In this document: piece after piece, positions 29,520 through 38,408 of the stretch
Numbering within the stretch: the first letter of the stretch is position 1
How the letters are laid out: every line of letters starts with the position of its first letter
Source of the DNA: Candidatus Nitrosopumilus sp.
Lineage (GTDB): Archaea > Thermoproteota > Nitrososphaeria > Nitrososphaerales > Nitrosopumilaceae
Direction of reading: 5' to 3'
NCBI RefSeq assembly: GCF_028278985.1
Contig: NZ_JANQTA010000018.1
Coordinates: 88,816-152,815 of the forward strand
Length of the DNA stretch: 64,000 bases
Translations under genes and position numbers: made by a program
Notes under the pieces: model-generated
Told to the model about the DNA's origin: nothing
Seen by the model: only the letters and a program-made list of their open reading frames with translations
Databases searched by the model: none

Positions 29520-30062
29520 TTAGTTGGGAATCTTTACTTTGAATTCAAAATGGTCTTCATCTGATACAAATTCACTAGTAGGATATTTTGCATCATTGAA
29601 CATTTTGAAATAAATCTGTCCGTTTACATAGAGCCAATTATACCCCATGTCACTGTTTGCACACACTAACGTTCTAAATTCTTCCTTATCATCAAAGTAA
29701 AGATGATGTCCATTTTGTTTGAACCATCCTAACATGGTATCTGTCATTTCTTCAAATTTTAGCATTGGAGAAAATAACTGCATACAAGAAACTGTTGGTT
29801 GGTATTTTTCATTAACCCATTCGTCTAAATCTGATTTTGAAAATCTATTGTAGAGTTTCTTAATTTCTCCTCTCTGAATAATCATATCTTGTCGTTTGAA
29901 ACACTTATTGAGAACATCGAGGTTATTTACAATAATATTTTCAGCTGCCTTTGATGGAGAGATGTTGTTTTCTTTTGCAATTGCTCTGATGGCATCTGCA
30001 TGCTCTTTTGTAAAACGTAAACTGATTACTTCGTCTTTGGTCTTGCTTAGCGTTTTACTCAT
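29520..30062 (-). CDS. Hypothetical protein with RHH-like N-terminus
   Basis: VISLRFTKEHADAIRAIAKENNISPSKAAENIIVNNL. Confidence 0.6.
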   Translation of the reverse strand: MSKTLSKTKDEVISLRFTKEHADAIRAIAKENNISPSKAAENIIVNNLDVLNKCFKRQDMIIQRGEIKKLYNRFSKSDLDEWVNEKYQPTVSCMQLFSPMLKFEEMTDTMLGWFKQNGHHLYFDDKEEFRTLVCANSDMGYNWLYVNGQIYFKMFNDAKYPTSEFVSDEDHFEFKVKIPN

Positions 30063-30161
30063 AGTGGTAACTTGTTGGTTTTTTTAATAAATTTACTTGT
30101 GTCTTATTTGAAAATCACATCTGTAACTAAAGCTTACAATTAGAACATCCTTTAAATTGCA

Positions 30162-30401
30162 TTGCAGAGCACTCAGGGTATGGGGATAGGCACGGCAATT
30201 GAAAAAATTGAGACCAGTAATCGTGGCATTGACATGCTTTTAGAGACCATAAATGAACAACTAGATGAAATTTCTCAGGATCCTCGAATGGAAAATCTGA
30301 CTGGTGATTTGAAGGATTTGTTTGAATCCTATTTGCTTACTTGGCGAAAAAATAACTCTGAAATTTTGACATTAATTAAATCCGGAGATTCTATTGCCTA
30401 A
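30162..30401 (+). CDS. Hypothetical helical protein
   Basis: 79-aa ORF. Confidence 0.5.
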   Translation: MQSTQGMGIGTAIEKIETSNRGIDMLLETINEQLDEISQDPRMENLTGDLKDLFESYLLTWRKNNSEILTLIKSGDSIA

Positions 30402-30501
30402 CCCGAAAACTTGTAGATATTGCAAAAAGAATTACACTAATCGTGCTAGTGATTTTTGTTCAGTAGATTGTGCTCTTGATTTTATGGTATTGAAAAACTA
30501 G
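30394..30501 (+). CDS. Small zinc-finger protein (35 aa)
   Basis: TTG start overlapping previous stop: PNPKTCRYCKKNYTNRASDFCSVDCALDFMVLKN; CxxC...CxxxC. Confidence 0.5.
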   Translation: MPNPKTCRYCKKNYTNRASDFCSVDCALDFMVLKN

Positions 30502-30930
30502 TTATTTCTGAGTTGAATTCTCTTGAATTTTAATTGGAATTGTCTTACTTTCTGTCAAAATACTCCATGACCTAAACATTACTCCTTGAACGGTACTGCA
30601 GTCTGAAGCACATTTGGACATATCAAATTCATTTTCCGGAAAATTCTTTTTGATATTGGATTTCTTTCTTGAAAACATGTATCCTAACAATTTTCTCAAT
30701 CCTTTACTTCCTCCATATGCTGTGTTTGGTGTGACAAACCATGACATTTCTAGCCCTTCATATCCTTGAGGAAAAATCTTCTTTTTGAATTCCTTTCCTT
30801 CTTCTGAATAATGCCCAATGATTGTAATTTTACCCTTAACCAATTTGTTGACCCATTTAGCATAAGAAGTACAAGATGAACAAAGATCATCATAAATTAA
30901 GACTGGGAAGTTCATACCTAAATTACGCAA
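30502..30930 (-). CDS. DCC-family (DUF393) thiol-disulfide oxidoreductase-like protein
   Basis: FPVLIYDDLCSSCTSYAKWVNKL DxxCxxC motif. Confidence 0.75.
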   Translation of the reverse strand: MRNLGMNFPVLIYDDLCSSCTSYAKWVNKLVKGKITIIGHYSEEGKEFKKKIFPQGYEGLEMSWFVTPNTAYGGSKGLRKLLGYMFSRKKSNIKKNFPENEFDMSKCASDCSTVQGVMFRSWSILTESKTIPIKIQENSTQK

Positions 30931-31086
30931 TTCTGATGTATATAGTATTCAGTTTAATTATTAAAATTCGTGCATGTAATTACGGAACATACTCTATTGC
31001 CTCCAAACTAGAATAAATTTTTGTAATCCTGTCTGTATTTTTTTGAATGACGTTGAAGTAAAATAATTGATTATTTTAGTTGGTTC

Positions 31087-32433
31087 ATGACTGCTATCAA
31101 ATCAGTACTAGTTCAAAAATTAGTTGAGCCTAGAAACATCTCCATTCTAGTTTATTTTCGCATAATTTTTGGTGCGATAATGATTTGGGAGGTCTTTAGA
31201 TATTTTGACCATGATTGGATTGCAGATTATTGGATAGACCCTGTTTTTCATTTTACATATTATGGGTTTGATTGGGTAAAACCCCTTCCTGGAGATTTAA
31301 TGTATGTTCATTTTATCGTAATGGGTATTGCTGCAGCTTGCATGATGATTGGATTTCAATATAGGATTGCAAGTGTTGCATTTTTTGTTCTCTTTTCTTG
31401 GATGTTTCTTGCAGAACAGACTAGGTATCTTAATCACTTTTACTTGGTCTGTTTGGTTAGTTTTGTTTTGATGTTTGTTCCTGCAAATCGTGCATTGTCA
31501 GTTGATAGTATATTGAACAAAAAAATACGGACAAATTATGTACCTGGTTGGTCATTGTGGGCCCTTCGTTGCCAAGTTGGAGTTCCATATTTTTTTGGTG
31601 GTATAGCAAAAATTAATGAAGATTGGCTTAGAGCTGAGCCGCTAAGATCTTGGTTATCTGAACGTGCAGACACTTTTCCTCTTTTAGGTCAGTATTTTAC
31701 TGAAGAATGGTTTGTCTATCTTTTTTCCTACGGTTCACTTTTTGTAGATTTGTTTGCTGTTGTCTTTTTGCTATGGAGAAAAACTAGAATTCCAATGTAT
31801 GTGATTCTTGTATCTTTTCATCTCATTAATTTTCAGCTTTTCAACATTGGTATTTTCCCTTGGTTTATGATCTTTGCAACACTGATATTTTTTGAGCCTG
31901 ATTGGCCTCAAAAACTAACTCGATTTAAGATTCCACAAAAACCTCCATTTTCAATTAGTTCATTAACAAAAAATCAAAAAATCATTGTAAGCCTATTTTG
32001 CATCTTTTTGATTTTCAATTTTGCAATGCCGTTAAGACACTTTGCATATCCTGGAGAAGTCAATTGGACTGAAGAAGGACATAATTTTTCATGGCACATG
32101 AAATTACGAGATAAAGATACGATGTATGTGGAGTTTATTGCAGTAGACCCTGTAACTGATGAAGAATGGTATATTGATCCTCATGATGAACTCAGTGATA
32201 GACAAGTATCAAAAATGTCTAAACGGCCTGATATGGTTTTACAATATGCACATTTTCTTGCAGACCAATTTAGAAATGATGGTTATCCTGAAATTGAAAT
32301 TTATGCTGATGTTGAAATTTTACTAAATGATAGACCTCCACAATATTTGATTGATCCTAATGTCGATTTGGCAAAACAACCAATAACAATTGCGCCAAAG
32401 TCTTGGATTGTTCCATTGGAAAATCATTCTTAA
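31087..32433 (+). CDS. HTTM / vitamin K-dependent gamma-carboxylase-like membrane protein
   Basis: NISILVYFRIIFGAIMIWEVFRY; QVGVPYFFGGIAKINEDWLRAEPLRSWL; multi-TM plus C-terminal soluble region. Confidence 0.82.
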   Translation: MTAIKSVLVQKLVEPRNISILVYFRIIFGAIMIWEVFRYFDHDWIADYWIDPVFHFTYYGFDWVKPLPGDLMYVHFIVMGIAAACMMIGFQYRIASVAFFVLFSWMFLAEQTRYLNHFYLVCLVSFVLMFVPANRALSVDSILNKKIRTNYVPGWSLWALRCQVGVPYFFGGIAKINEDWLRAEPLRSWLSERADTFPLLGQYFTEEWFVYLFSYGSLFVDLFAVVFLLWRKTRIPMYVILVSFHLINFQLFNIGIFPWFMIFATLIFFEPDWPQKLTRFKIPQKPPFSISSLTKNQKIIVSLFCIFLIFNFAMPLRHFAYPGEVNWTEEGHNFSWHMKLRDKDTMYVEFIAVDPVTDEEWYIDPHDELSDRQVSKMSKRPDMVLQYAHFLADQFRNDGYPEIEIYADVEILLNDRPPQYLIDPNVDLAKQPITIAPKSWIVPLENHS

Positions 32434-32457
32434 TAATCAGCGTCACTCATTATTCCT

Positions 32458-32844
32458 GTGAATCAATACACTATCCTAATTGGTATTGGTGTTGGGGCAA
32501 TTGGAATCATGGCTGTGATCTTTGGCATGGATATTATGAAATTGTCTGTATCAACACAGGATTATGATATCTTTGTGGACCCAATTTTAGACAAACAAAG
32601 CCTCTTTGTTATGGGTCGGGTGACAATTCAAAATACTGGTTCCGAACCACTGACAAATGTTCGTGTTAACTTTGGTTCTGGTGATACCTTGGATTTGGGA
32701 ACTCTCAAAGTAGGACAAAAGATCATTGTTTCTCCTCCCCCTGAAAACCCTATGGAGTTTGTAATGATTAGTGCTGACAATGATGTCTTTGTTAACAAGG
32801 CATATCGTGAAATGCCAAAAATGGTTGGTATGATGGGATCCTAG
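32458..32844 (+). CDS. Hypothetical membrane-anchored protein
   Basis: N-terminal TM then beta-rich domain, 128 aa. Confidence 0.6.
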   Translation: MNQYTILIGIGVGAIGIMAVIFGMDIMKLSVSTQDYDIFVDPILDKQSLFVMGRVTIQNTGSEPLTNVRVNFGSGDTLDLGTLKVGQKIIVSPPPENPMEFVMISADNDVFVNKAYREMPKMVGMMGS

Positions 32845-32883
32845 CCCTAGCAGTTAAATTTAATCACGCTCAACAAACTCTGA

Positions 32884-33708
32884 TTGGAATTTCTAACTAG
32901 TGGAAAGGTAAAAGATCTCTATAATGCAGATGAGAATACATTACTTTTCAAATTCTCTGATCGTGTATCAGCTTATGATGTAAAATTCAAACAAGATATT
33001 CCTAGAAAAGGAGAGATTTTGTGCAAGTTTGCTGAATTTTGGTTCAATGAACTAGATGTTCCAAATCATTTTGTAAAAAGAGAATCAGATAATGAAATTC
33101 TAGTTAAAAAAATGAAAATGCTTCCTATAGAATGTGTGGTTCGAGGCTATTTCTATGGTAGTTACATTAGCAGATGGAAGAAAGGTGAGGTTACAATTCC
33201 TGAAGGAACTAACACTACTATGGCAGCTAAACTTCCTACTCCGATATTTGACCCTACTACAAAATCTGAACATGATATTCCTATTGACAAATCAAAAGCA
33301 CTTGAAATGAAACTTGTTACTGAAGAACAATATGACTGGTTAGAAAAAACTTCTATTGAAATTTACAAGAAAATGTTTTCTATAGCTGATTCTGTTGGAT
33401 TTATTCTGGCTGATTTGAAATTAGAATTTGGAATTTTAGATGGCCAAATCACATTAGGTGATTCAATAGGACCTGATGAGTATCGCTTGTGGCCAAAAGA
33501 TACTTTTGAAGTTGGAAAAATTCAAGAAGCATACGACAAACAACTACTACGTGACTGGTTGACTGCAAATGGATATCAAAAACAATTTGATGATGCTAGG
33601 GATGCAGGACAAGAACCTGTTGCACCCACTATCCCTGATGAAATTGTTTCAAAGATGACGCAACGATATGTTACTGCTTTTGAGAAACTCACTGGTAACT
33701 CTCTGTGA
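32884..33708 (+). CDS. purC: Phosphoribosylaminoimidazole-succinocarboxamide synthase
   Basis: GKVKDLYNADENTLLFKFSDRVSAYD; IECVVRGYFYGSYISRW; DSIGPDEYRLWP. Confidence 0.96.
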   Translation: MEFLTSGKVKDLYNADENTLLFKFSDRVSAYDVKFKQDIPRKGEILCKFAEFWFNELDVPNHFVKRESDNEILVKKMKMLPIECVVRGYFYGSYISRWKKGEVTIPEGTNTTMAAKLPTPIFDPTTKSEHDIPIDKSKALEMKLVTEEQYDWLEKTSIEIYKKMFSIADSVGFILADLKLEFGILDGQITLGDSIGPDEYRLWPKDTFEVGKIQEAYDKQLLRDWLTANGYQKQFDDARDAGQEPVAPTIPDEIVSKMTQRYVTAFEKLTGNSL

Positions 33709-33877
33709 TTGATTCATTGTTGACTCGAAGCTAACTTTCAACTCGAATTCTATTTTTGAATATTTGTGAATATCTACCTGTTTAGGGTATTTTGGCAACC
33801 AAACATCCCAGAGCTCCCCTTTTTTGATATTTTACAAAAAATCTAATACCATTACAATATAATTTCTATCTATACTA

Positions 33878-33968
33878 TATTCATTGTAGTGCTATCAATA
33901 ATACTAGTTAAACTACAAAATATTTGATAGTGGTTACAATGAATTTAGTAGTGGTATCAATATTCATT
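33878..33968. promoter_or_regulatory. Operator-like repeat cluster upstream of an HTH regulator
   Basis: TATTCATTGTAGTGCTATCAATA (33878-33900), inverted copy TTGATAGTGGTTACAATGAAT (33924-33944), third copy TAGTAGTGGTATCAATATTCATT (33946-33968). Confidence 0.6.
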
Positions 33969-34069
33969 AAAACGCTATGAAATTATTGGAAATAAAAAAA
34001 AATTGATGCGATTAGACAAAAAAATATGATACGAGGATCTTTTAGATCATACTGAAATGTATTCATTGT

Positions 34070-34573
34070 ATGTCTACTCTGTTAGAAAAACAAATCAAAG
34101 TAAATCGTATTGTTACGACAAGCACTGAACATGCAAGAGCAATTGAAGACCCTGCTCGTGCAAAAGTTATGGAGATTCTATATCGACAAGCAATGTCTGC
34201 AGACCAAATCGCTACAGCATTAAAAAAGACAGGTTACAAAAAAGCACTAACTACTGTCCGACATCATTTAGAGATTCTCAAAGAATCTGGTCTGATTGAG
34301 GTTGTCAAAATTGAAGAATCCCGTGGAGCAATTACAAAATACTATGGTACGTCAACAAAGCTACTTGATTTCGAAACTCCTAAAGATTTTGAATCTCAGT
34401 ATTCAAAAGTAATAGATAACACATCAGCAAAAATCGAAAAAATCCTCAAAGGATTAACTCCAAAAACATCAAAGACAAAAGGAAAGAAATCACCAGAGTA
34501 TTCTCAGTATTTGGTTATGGAAATCATGAATCGTGCCATGACAAATGTATTTGAAAATTCGGGCAAAAAATAA
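34070..34573 (+). CDS. ArsR-like winged-helix transcriptional regulator
   Basis: ARAIEDPARAKVMEILYRQAMSADQIATALKKTGYKKALTTVRHHLEILKESGLIEVVKIEESRGAITKYY. Confidence 0.82.
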   Translation: MSTLLEKQIKVNRIVTTSTEHARAIEDPARAKVMEILYRQAMSADQIATALKKTGYKKALTTVRHHLEILKESGLIEVVKIEESRGAITKYYGTSTKLLDFETPKDFESQYSKVIDNTSAKIEKILKGLTPKTSKTKGKKSPEYSQYLVMEIMNRAMTNVFENSGKK

Positions 34574-34611
34574 TCGCTAAACCTAAGTATTCCGTGTAGG
34601 GTAATTCCTTC

Positions 34612-34932
34612 ATGGTACGAGTGTTTTACAGCCAGAAGACAGAGGATCTCATCGAAAAGATGACTCTCACACATTGGAGACACCAGGTTCAGAGTGAACT
34701 TGGTGAAGAACATCAGAGCATGTCTGATAATTGGAAAATGTGTGCCATTGGTGAACGGATACGTATAGAAGGAAAGGACCTAGAGTCAATCAAGGATCTA
34801 TCTCCTGAGGCGATCCAATTAGGTTATGATTTCTCAATTGCCATGCAAGAAAAAGACAATCAAAAAGCATTGGAAATCATAACAAAGATTGAACAACTAC
34901 CCTCTATTTGGCGTGATGAAAAATATGGATGA
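34612..34932 (+). CDS. Hypothetical protein
   Basis: 106-aa ORF. Confidence 0.6.
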   Translation: MVRVFYSQKTEDLIEKMTLTHWRHQVQSELGEEHQSMSDNWKMCAIGERIRIEGKDLESIKDLSPEAIQLGYDFSIAMQEKDNQKALEIITKIEQLPSIWRDEKYG

Positions 34933-35329
34933 TAAAGCTGTAAAATTATTTTCTGAAAAAAATCTTGTTTTTATTGCAACCGTAATGAAAGATGGTGCTC
35001 CACAGGTATCTCCGGTTTGGGCAAATTTTGAAGATGGATATGTTTTGGTAAATACTGCTGAAGGTAGAATTAAACACAAAAATGTTTTACGAGATCCTCG
35101 AGTTGCAGTTTCAGTTGTCTCAAAAGATAACCCCTTAGACATGACGACAATACGTGGTGTTGTGGAAGAATTAATTCCTGATTATGAATACAAACATGCT
35201 GATAAATTAACACAGCAATACATGGGACGTGAACATTATCCATTCAAACGTGATGATGAAAAAAGAGTTGTACTAAAAATAAAGCCTGACAAAGTTTTTG
35301 TTTTACCTGAATTGAAAATGTCAGAGTAG
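34925..35329 (+). CDS. PPOX-class (pyridoxamine 5'-phosphate oxidase/F420-binding-like) protein
   Basis: FSEKNLVFIATVMKDGAPQVSPVWANFEDGYVLVNTAEGRIKHKNVLRDPRVAVSVV. Confidence 0.88.
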   Translation: MDDKAVKLFSEKNLVFIATVMKDGAPQVSPVWANFEDGYVLVNTAEGRIKHKNVLRDPRVAVSVVSKDNPLDMTTIRGVVEELIPDYEYKHADKLTQQYMGREHYPFKRDDEKRVVLKIKPDKVFVLPELKMSE

Positions 35330-35337
35330 TAATTTAG

Positions 35338-35367
35338 AATATTTCTAAATTCGAATTTAAAAATATA
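35338..35367. repeat. 30-bp palindromic element, copy 1
   Basis: aatATTTCTAAATTCGAATTTAAAAATata. Confidence 0.65.
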
Positions 35368-35410
35368 CTAGATATAGCATGTAAGATTAGAAAAAATATT
35401 CAAAGACAGT

Positions 35411-35794
35411 TTAACGTTTCCGTTTAGCTGTCTTTCTCTTTGGAGCGGCTTTGCGTTTAGCTGCAGTCTTTCTCTTTGGAGCTGCCTTTCTTTTTGCGGC
35501 TTTTCTCTTTGGAGCTGCTTTCTTTGCTGCAGTCTTTCTCTTTGGAGCGGCTTTGCGTTTAGCTGCCTTTCTCTTTGGAGCTGCTTTCTTTGCTGCACTT
35601 CGCTTACGGGTTGCTGCTGCTTTCTTTGCTGCTGCACTTCTCTTTCGAGTTGCTGCTGCACGTTTAGCTGCTGCTTTTCTTTTGCGAGATGCTGCTGCCT
35701 TTGCTTTTTCAGCTGCTGCTTTAGCTGCATTTCTCTTTCGAGTTCTTGCTGCTTTCTTTGCGGCTGCTACTCTTTTGGCTTTGGAAATTGCCAT
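35411..35794 (-). CDS. Lys/Ala/Arg-rich repetitive protein, histone H1-tail/AlgP-like
   Basis: MAISKAKRVAAAKKAARTRKRNAAKAAAEKAKAAASRKRKAAAKRAAATRKRSAAAKKAA... with repeated AAPKRKAAKRKAAPKRKTAAK. Confidence 0.8.
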   Translation of the reverse strand: MAISKAKRVAAAKKAARTRKRNAAKAAAEKAKAAASRKRKAAAKRAAATRKRSAAAKKAAATRKRSAAKKAAPKRKAAKRKAAPKRKTAAKKAAPKRKAAKRKAAPKRKTAAKRKAAPKRKTAKRKR

Positions 35795-35898
35795 GACATT
35801 TTTGCAAAAGTAATCTGTGTTATATAGTAAAAGTCACACTAAATTGCTTAAACTATAGAAAAATTTGACACTTTTTTTGATTTTTTAAAAATTTTCGA

Positions 35899-36381
35899 TC
35901 AGCAATTTACTAAACAAACAGAAGCTGTATCAACAGTTGATTGTTCTTTTTGTGGTCTTATCAAAATTTTGTATTGTTTTTCTTCATCAAACTCTACATC
36001 AAACTGCGTAGTTCTTTGAACTGGTTTGTTTGGTTCAATTTTTTCAAATAACAAGTCATTTGCATCAAATTCTCCGTAAGTTGCTTCTGTTTTCTTGTTT
36101 CCATCAATAAAGAAGAATTGTCCTCCTGACAGATTTGTTTCTTCATTGCTGATGTTTTTAGCTACAATTCCAATTTTTACGAAGGTATTTTCAGGTTTTA
36201 CTTCCTTTGTTCCTTCAAATGTGCCTTCAAAAGTAATGATATACTCTACTGGTCCTACTCTAATTGACTCTCCTACCACTCCTGTTACAAAATTAGTTTG
36301 ATATTGTGAATACATGTACATGGCGATCCCCATAGAACCTATTACTGCACCAATGACAATAATTACTCCTAGATTTACCAT
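35899..36381 (-). CDS. DUF4352-like membrane-anchored/secreted protein
   Basis: Start placed at MVNLGVIIVIGAVIGSMGIAMYMYSQYQ; VKIGIVAKNISNEETNLSGGQFFFID. Confidence 0.7.
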   Translation of the reverse strand: MVNLGVIIVIGAVIGSMGIAMYMYSQYQTNFVTGVVGESIRVGPVEYIITFEGTFEGTKEVKPENTFVKIGIVAKNISNEETNLSGGQFFFIDGNKKTEATYGEFDANDLLFEKIEPNKPVQRTTQFDVEFDEEKQYKILIRPQKEQSTVDTASVCLVNC

Positions 36382-36644
36382 GAAAAATGCTATTTTTTTT
36401 AGTATATAGTTGAAACGCAAAAAATAGGACGTAAGTCCAGACCCTGTCCAATTAGTGAACAAATGAGAGTGGGAAGGCCTGAACTCTGCTATATTTACGT
36501 CAAAAAACCACATAAAACTGGCGGAAATTTACCAAAAAATCCCCTACCACTATGGCATATTGGAATATTGATCGATCAAACGATCAGTTTTGTAATTTTT
36601 TTTACACACACAGCAATATGTATGAAAATCCTCAAATGTTATTT

Positions 36645-36695
36645 GATCAGAGAGACCTTGAGGCAACTCATTGTTCTCAGTCTTGAGGTCTCTGA
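36645..36695. repeat. 12-bp perfect inverted repeat (hairpin)
   Basis: GATCAGAGACCT (36645-36656) / AGGTCTCTGATC (36684-36695) with nested TGAG/CTCA. Confidence 0.7.
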
Positions 36696-36769
36696 TCTTA
36701 TGTAAAGTCCATATTGTTATAGTATGACACTAGGAACTGCTTAAATTAAGCTCTTTGGCAGTTGTACCA

Positions 36770-37420
36770 ATGACTCCAAAAACACTTTTGGGAATTTCTG
36801 TTGCAGCAATCTTTGCAATAGGAATAATTGCATCTCCAATAGGGGTAGATGCTGCAGGAAGTTTCCTCGATGTGAAAAAAGCAAAAGTAGTAATCGATGA
36901 TGACGATGAGTTTGAAAAAGCAAAAATCAAGACTAATGCAAAAGTACTCGAAGTAGGTGCATATGGATATGGAATAATATCTGGTGCTGGCCTTGAGGCA
37001 ATTGCAGTAACAACAACTCATGGCGGTGTTCTTGATTCTGAAGCACAAACAGATGCATCTGATGCCTCATTTCATAATCACTATGTAGCACTTCAAGACT
37101 CTCAGGATCCAAATCCCGAAATTGGAACTGGTTTGTGTCCAGGTCTAGAAGTACGTGATATTACATGGGAAGAACCCGGTGATGTGAAAATAAAAGGCAA
37201 AAAAGCAACTATGAAAGATGTTCCATTTTCCTTTAGTGGTACTCATAGCCTATCAGGAGATGATATCAGCTTTAATGCAGATGGAAATGTAGGCGCTGTT
37301 GTTTCCTTTACTATTGCACCTGTTTTCAATGGGGCTGGTGGAATTGATGCGGTATGTATCAATGATGTTACTCCTGCTGAAAAATTAAAAGTCATCACCG
37401 ATGATGACGATGATGATTGA
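36770..37420 (+). CDS. Secreted hypothetical protein with Asp tail
   Basis: Signal peptide MTPKTLLGISVAAIFAIGIIASPIGVDA; C-terminal DDDDDD; start moved to the signal-peptide ATG. Confidence 0.7.
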   Translation: MTPKTLLGISVAAIFAIGIIASPIGVDAAGSFLDVKKAKVVIDDDDEFEKAKIKTNAKVLEVGAYGYGIISGAGLEAIAVTTTHGGVLDSEAQTDASDASFHNHYVALQDSQDPNPEIGTGLCPGLEVRDITWEEPGDVKIKGKKATMKDVPFSFSGTHSLSGDDISFNADGNVGAVVSFTIAPVFNGAGGIDAVCINDVTPAEKLKVITDDDDDD

Positions 37421-37440
37421 TTAAATCAATCATTTTTTCT
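37414..37440 (+). terminator. Terminator-like hairpin with T-run
   Basis: TGATTGA-TTAAA-TCAATCA followed by TTTTTTCT at the end of 36770-37420. Confidence 0.45.
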
Positions 37441-38195
37441 TTATTTTTTCATCAAAATTAGGGGGTTTAGCTTTTACGCACAACAATAAAACTTTGGACA
37501 TGTTTTGGTGGGAGAGCTTGGTGGATTGACGGTTGCTTTTCACAGATAGGCACAAGTGTTCAACCCCCCCCAAAATCGCCTATTTTTGAAAATATGGCAT
37601 TATGCCTAAACCCCTAAAATTTGTAGGGGGGTTTAACGCCTAGGCATAAATTTGAAAATTTACGAAATTTTGAGATTTTCTAACATTGGAGTAATCCAAT
37701 TGATTATTTGAAAAAATAAGTCTGAGGAAAATTCTCTGAATCCTCCAAATACATTATTTGCTGAATTAAATGACTCATTTACTGTCTTTACATCCACCTG
37801 TGATGTGAATTTTTCCATGTGATATCTATGTCACATGGACATTTGTTGTTCTGGATGTGCATTTTGGACTACATTTATCTCAAAAAAGGGGGGTTTTTTG
37901 ATATGTTTTTAGTATTATTGACCTAAATTGCCCTTCACTTGCTGCTCTGTTTTTTTAGCCATGTCTGAAATAACGTTATTTCCCCATTCTTACAATTCTG
38001 GATTTTCAGAGATACTGAATACTGAAGACAATAATGAATTCATGTAATCAATAATCATACTAGGATCTAAGTTGAACAATAGCCCTAATTCCATAGTTTT
38101 TTGAGGATTTTTTTTGTATTAACCATCTGTATGTATGCCTAGTTTACATATTGACTGAAGAGGGAAAATCCCTCTGAAATGACAAATGATGAAAT

Positions 38196-38348
38196 TTACT
38201 CTCTCTCCAGCTTTATAGTGATTTTTCCTTTCTTGGCAGAATCAACTACTTTTAGTGCTCTGTTCATAACCCCAATACCAAACTTCGATAATTCAGCTGA
38301 AGATAGGGTTATTTCTTTTGGTTTAGATTTTGATGTTTTTCTTTTCAT
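38196..38348 (-). CDS. Small basic hypothetical protein (50 aa)
   Basis: MKRKTSKSKPKEITLSSAELSKFGIGVMNRALKVVDSAKKGKITIKLERE. Confidence 0.55.
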   Translation of the reverse strand: MKRKTSKSKPKEITLSSAELSKFGIGVMNRALKVVDSAKKGKITIKLERE

Positions 38349-38408
38349 AATTTGAATAAGTGAATTTTTGATATAAGCCCCGCGTAGGACTGATAAATTA
38401 TCTATTTT

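Noticed and set aside
35368-35730. 120-aa ORF (minus) and 35451-35813 (plus) overlapping the Lys/Ala-rich gene
   Set aside because: Frame shadows of the repetitive GCT/TTT-rich DNA; the AKR-rich frame has the clean start and coherent composition.
36730-37048. Three minus-strand ORFs (66, 60 and 100 aa) over the secreted protein gene
   Set aside because: Antisense; the sense ORF has a clear signal peptide and terminator-like hairpin.
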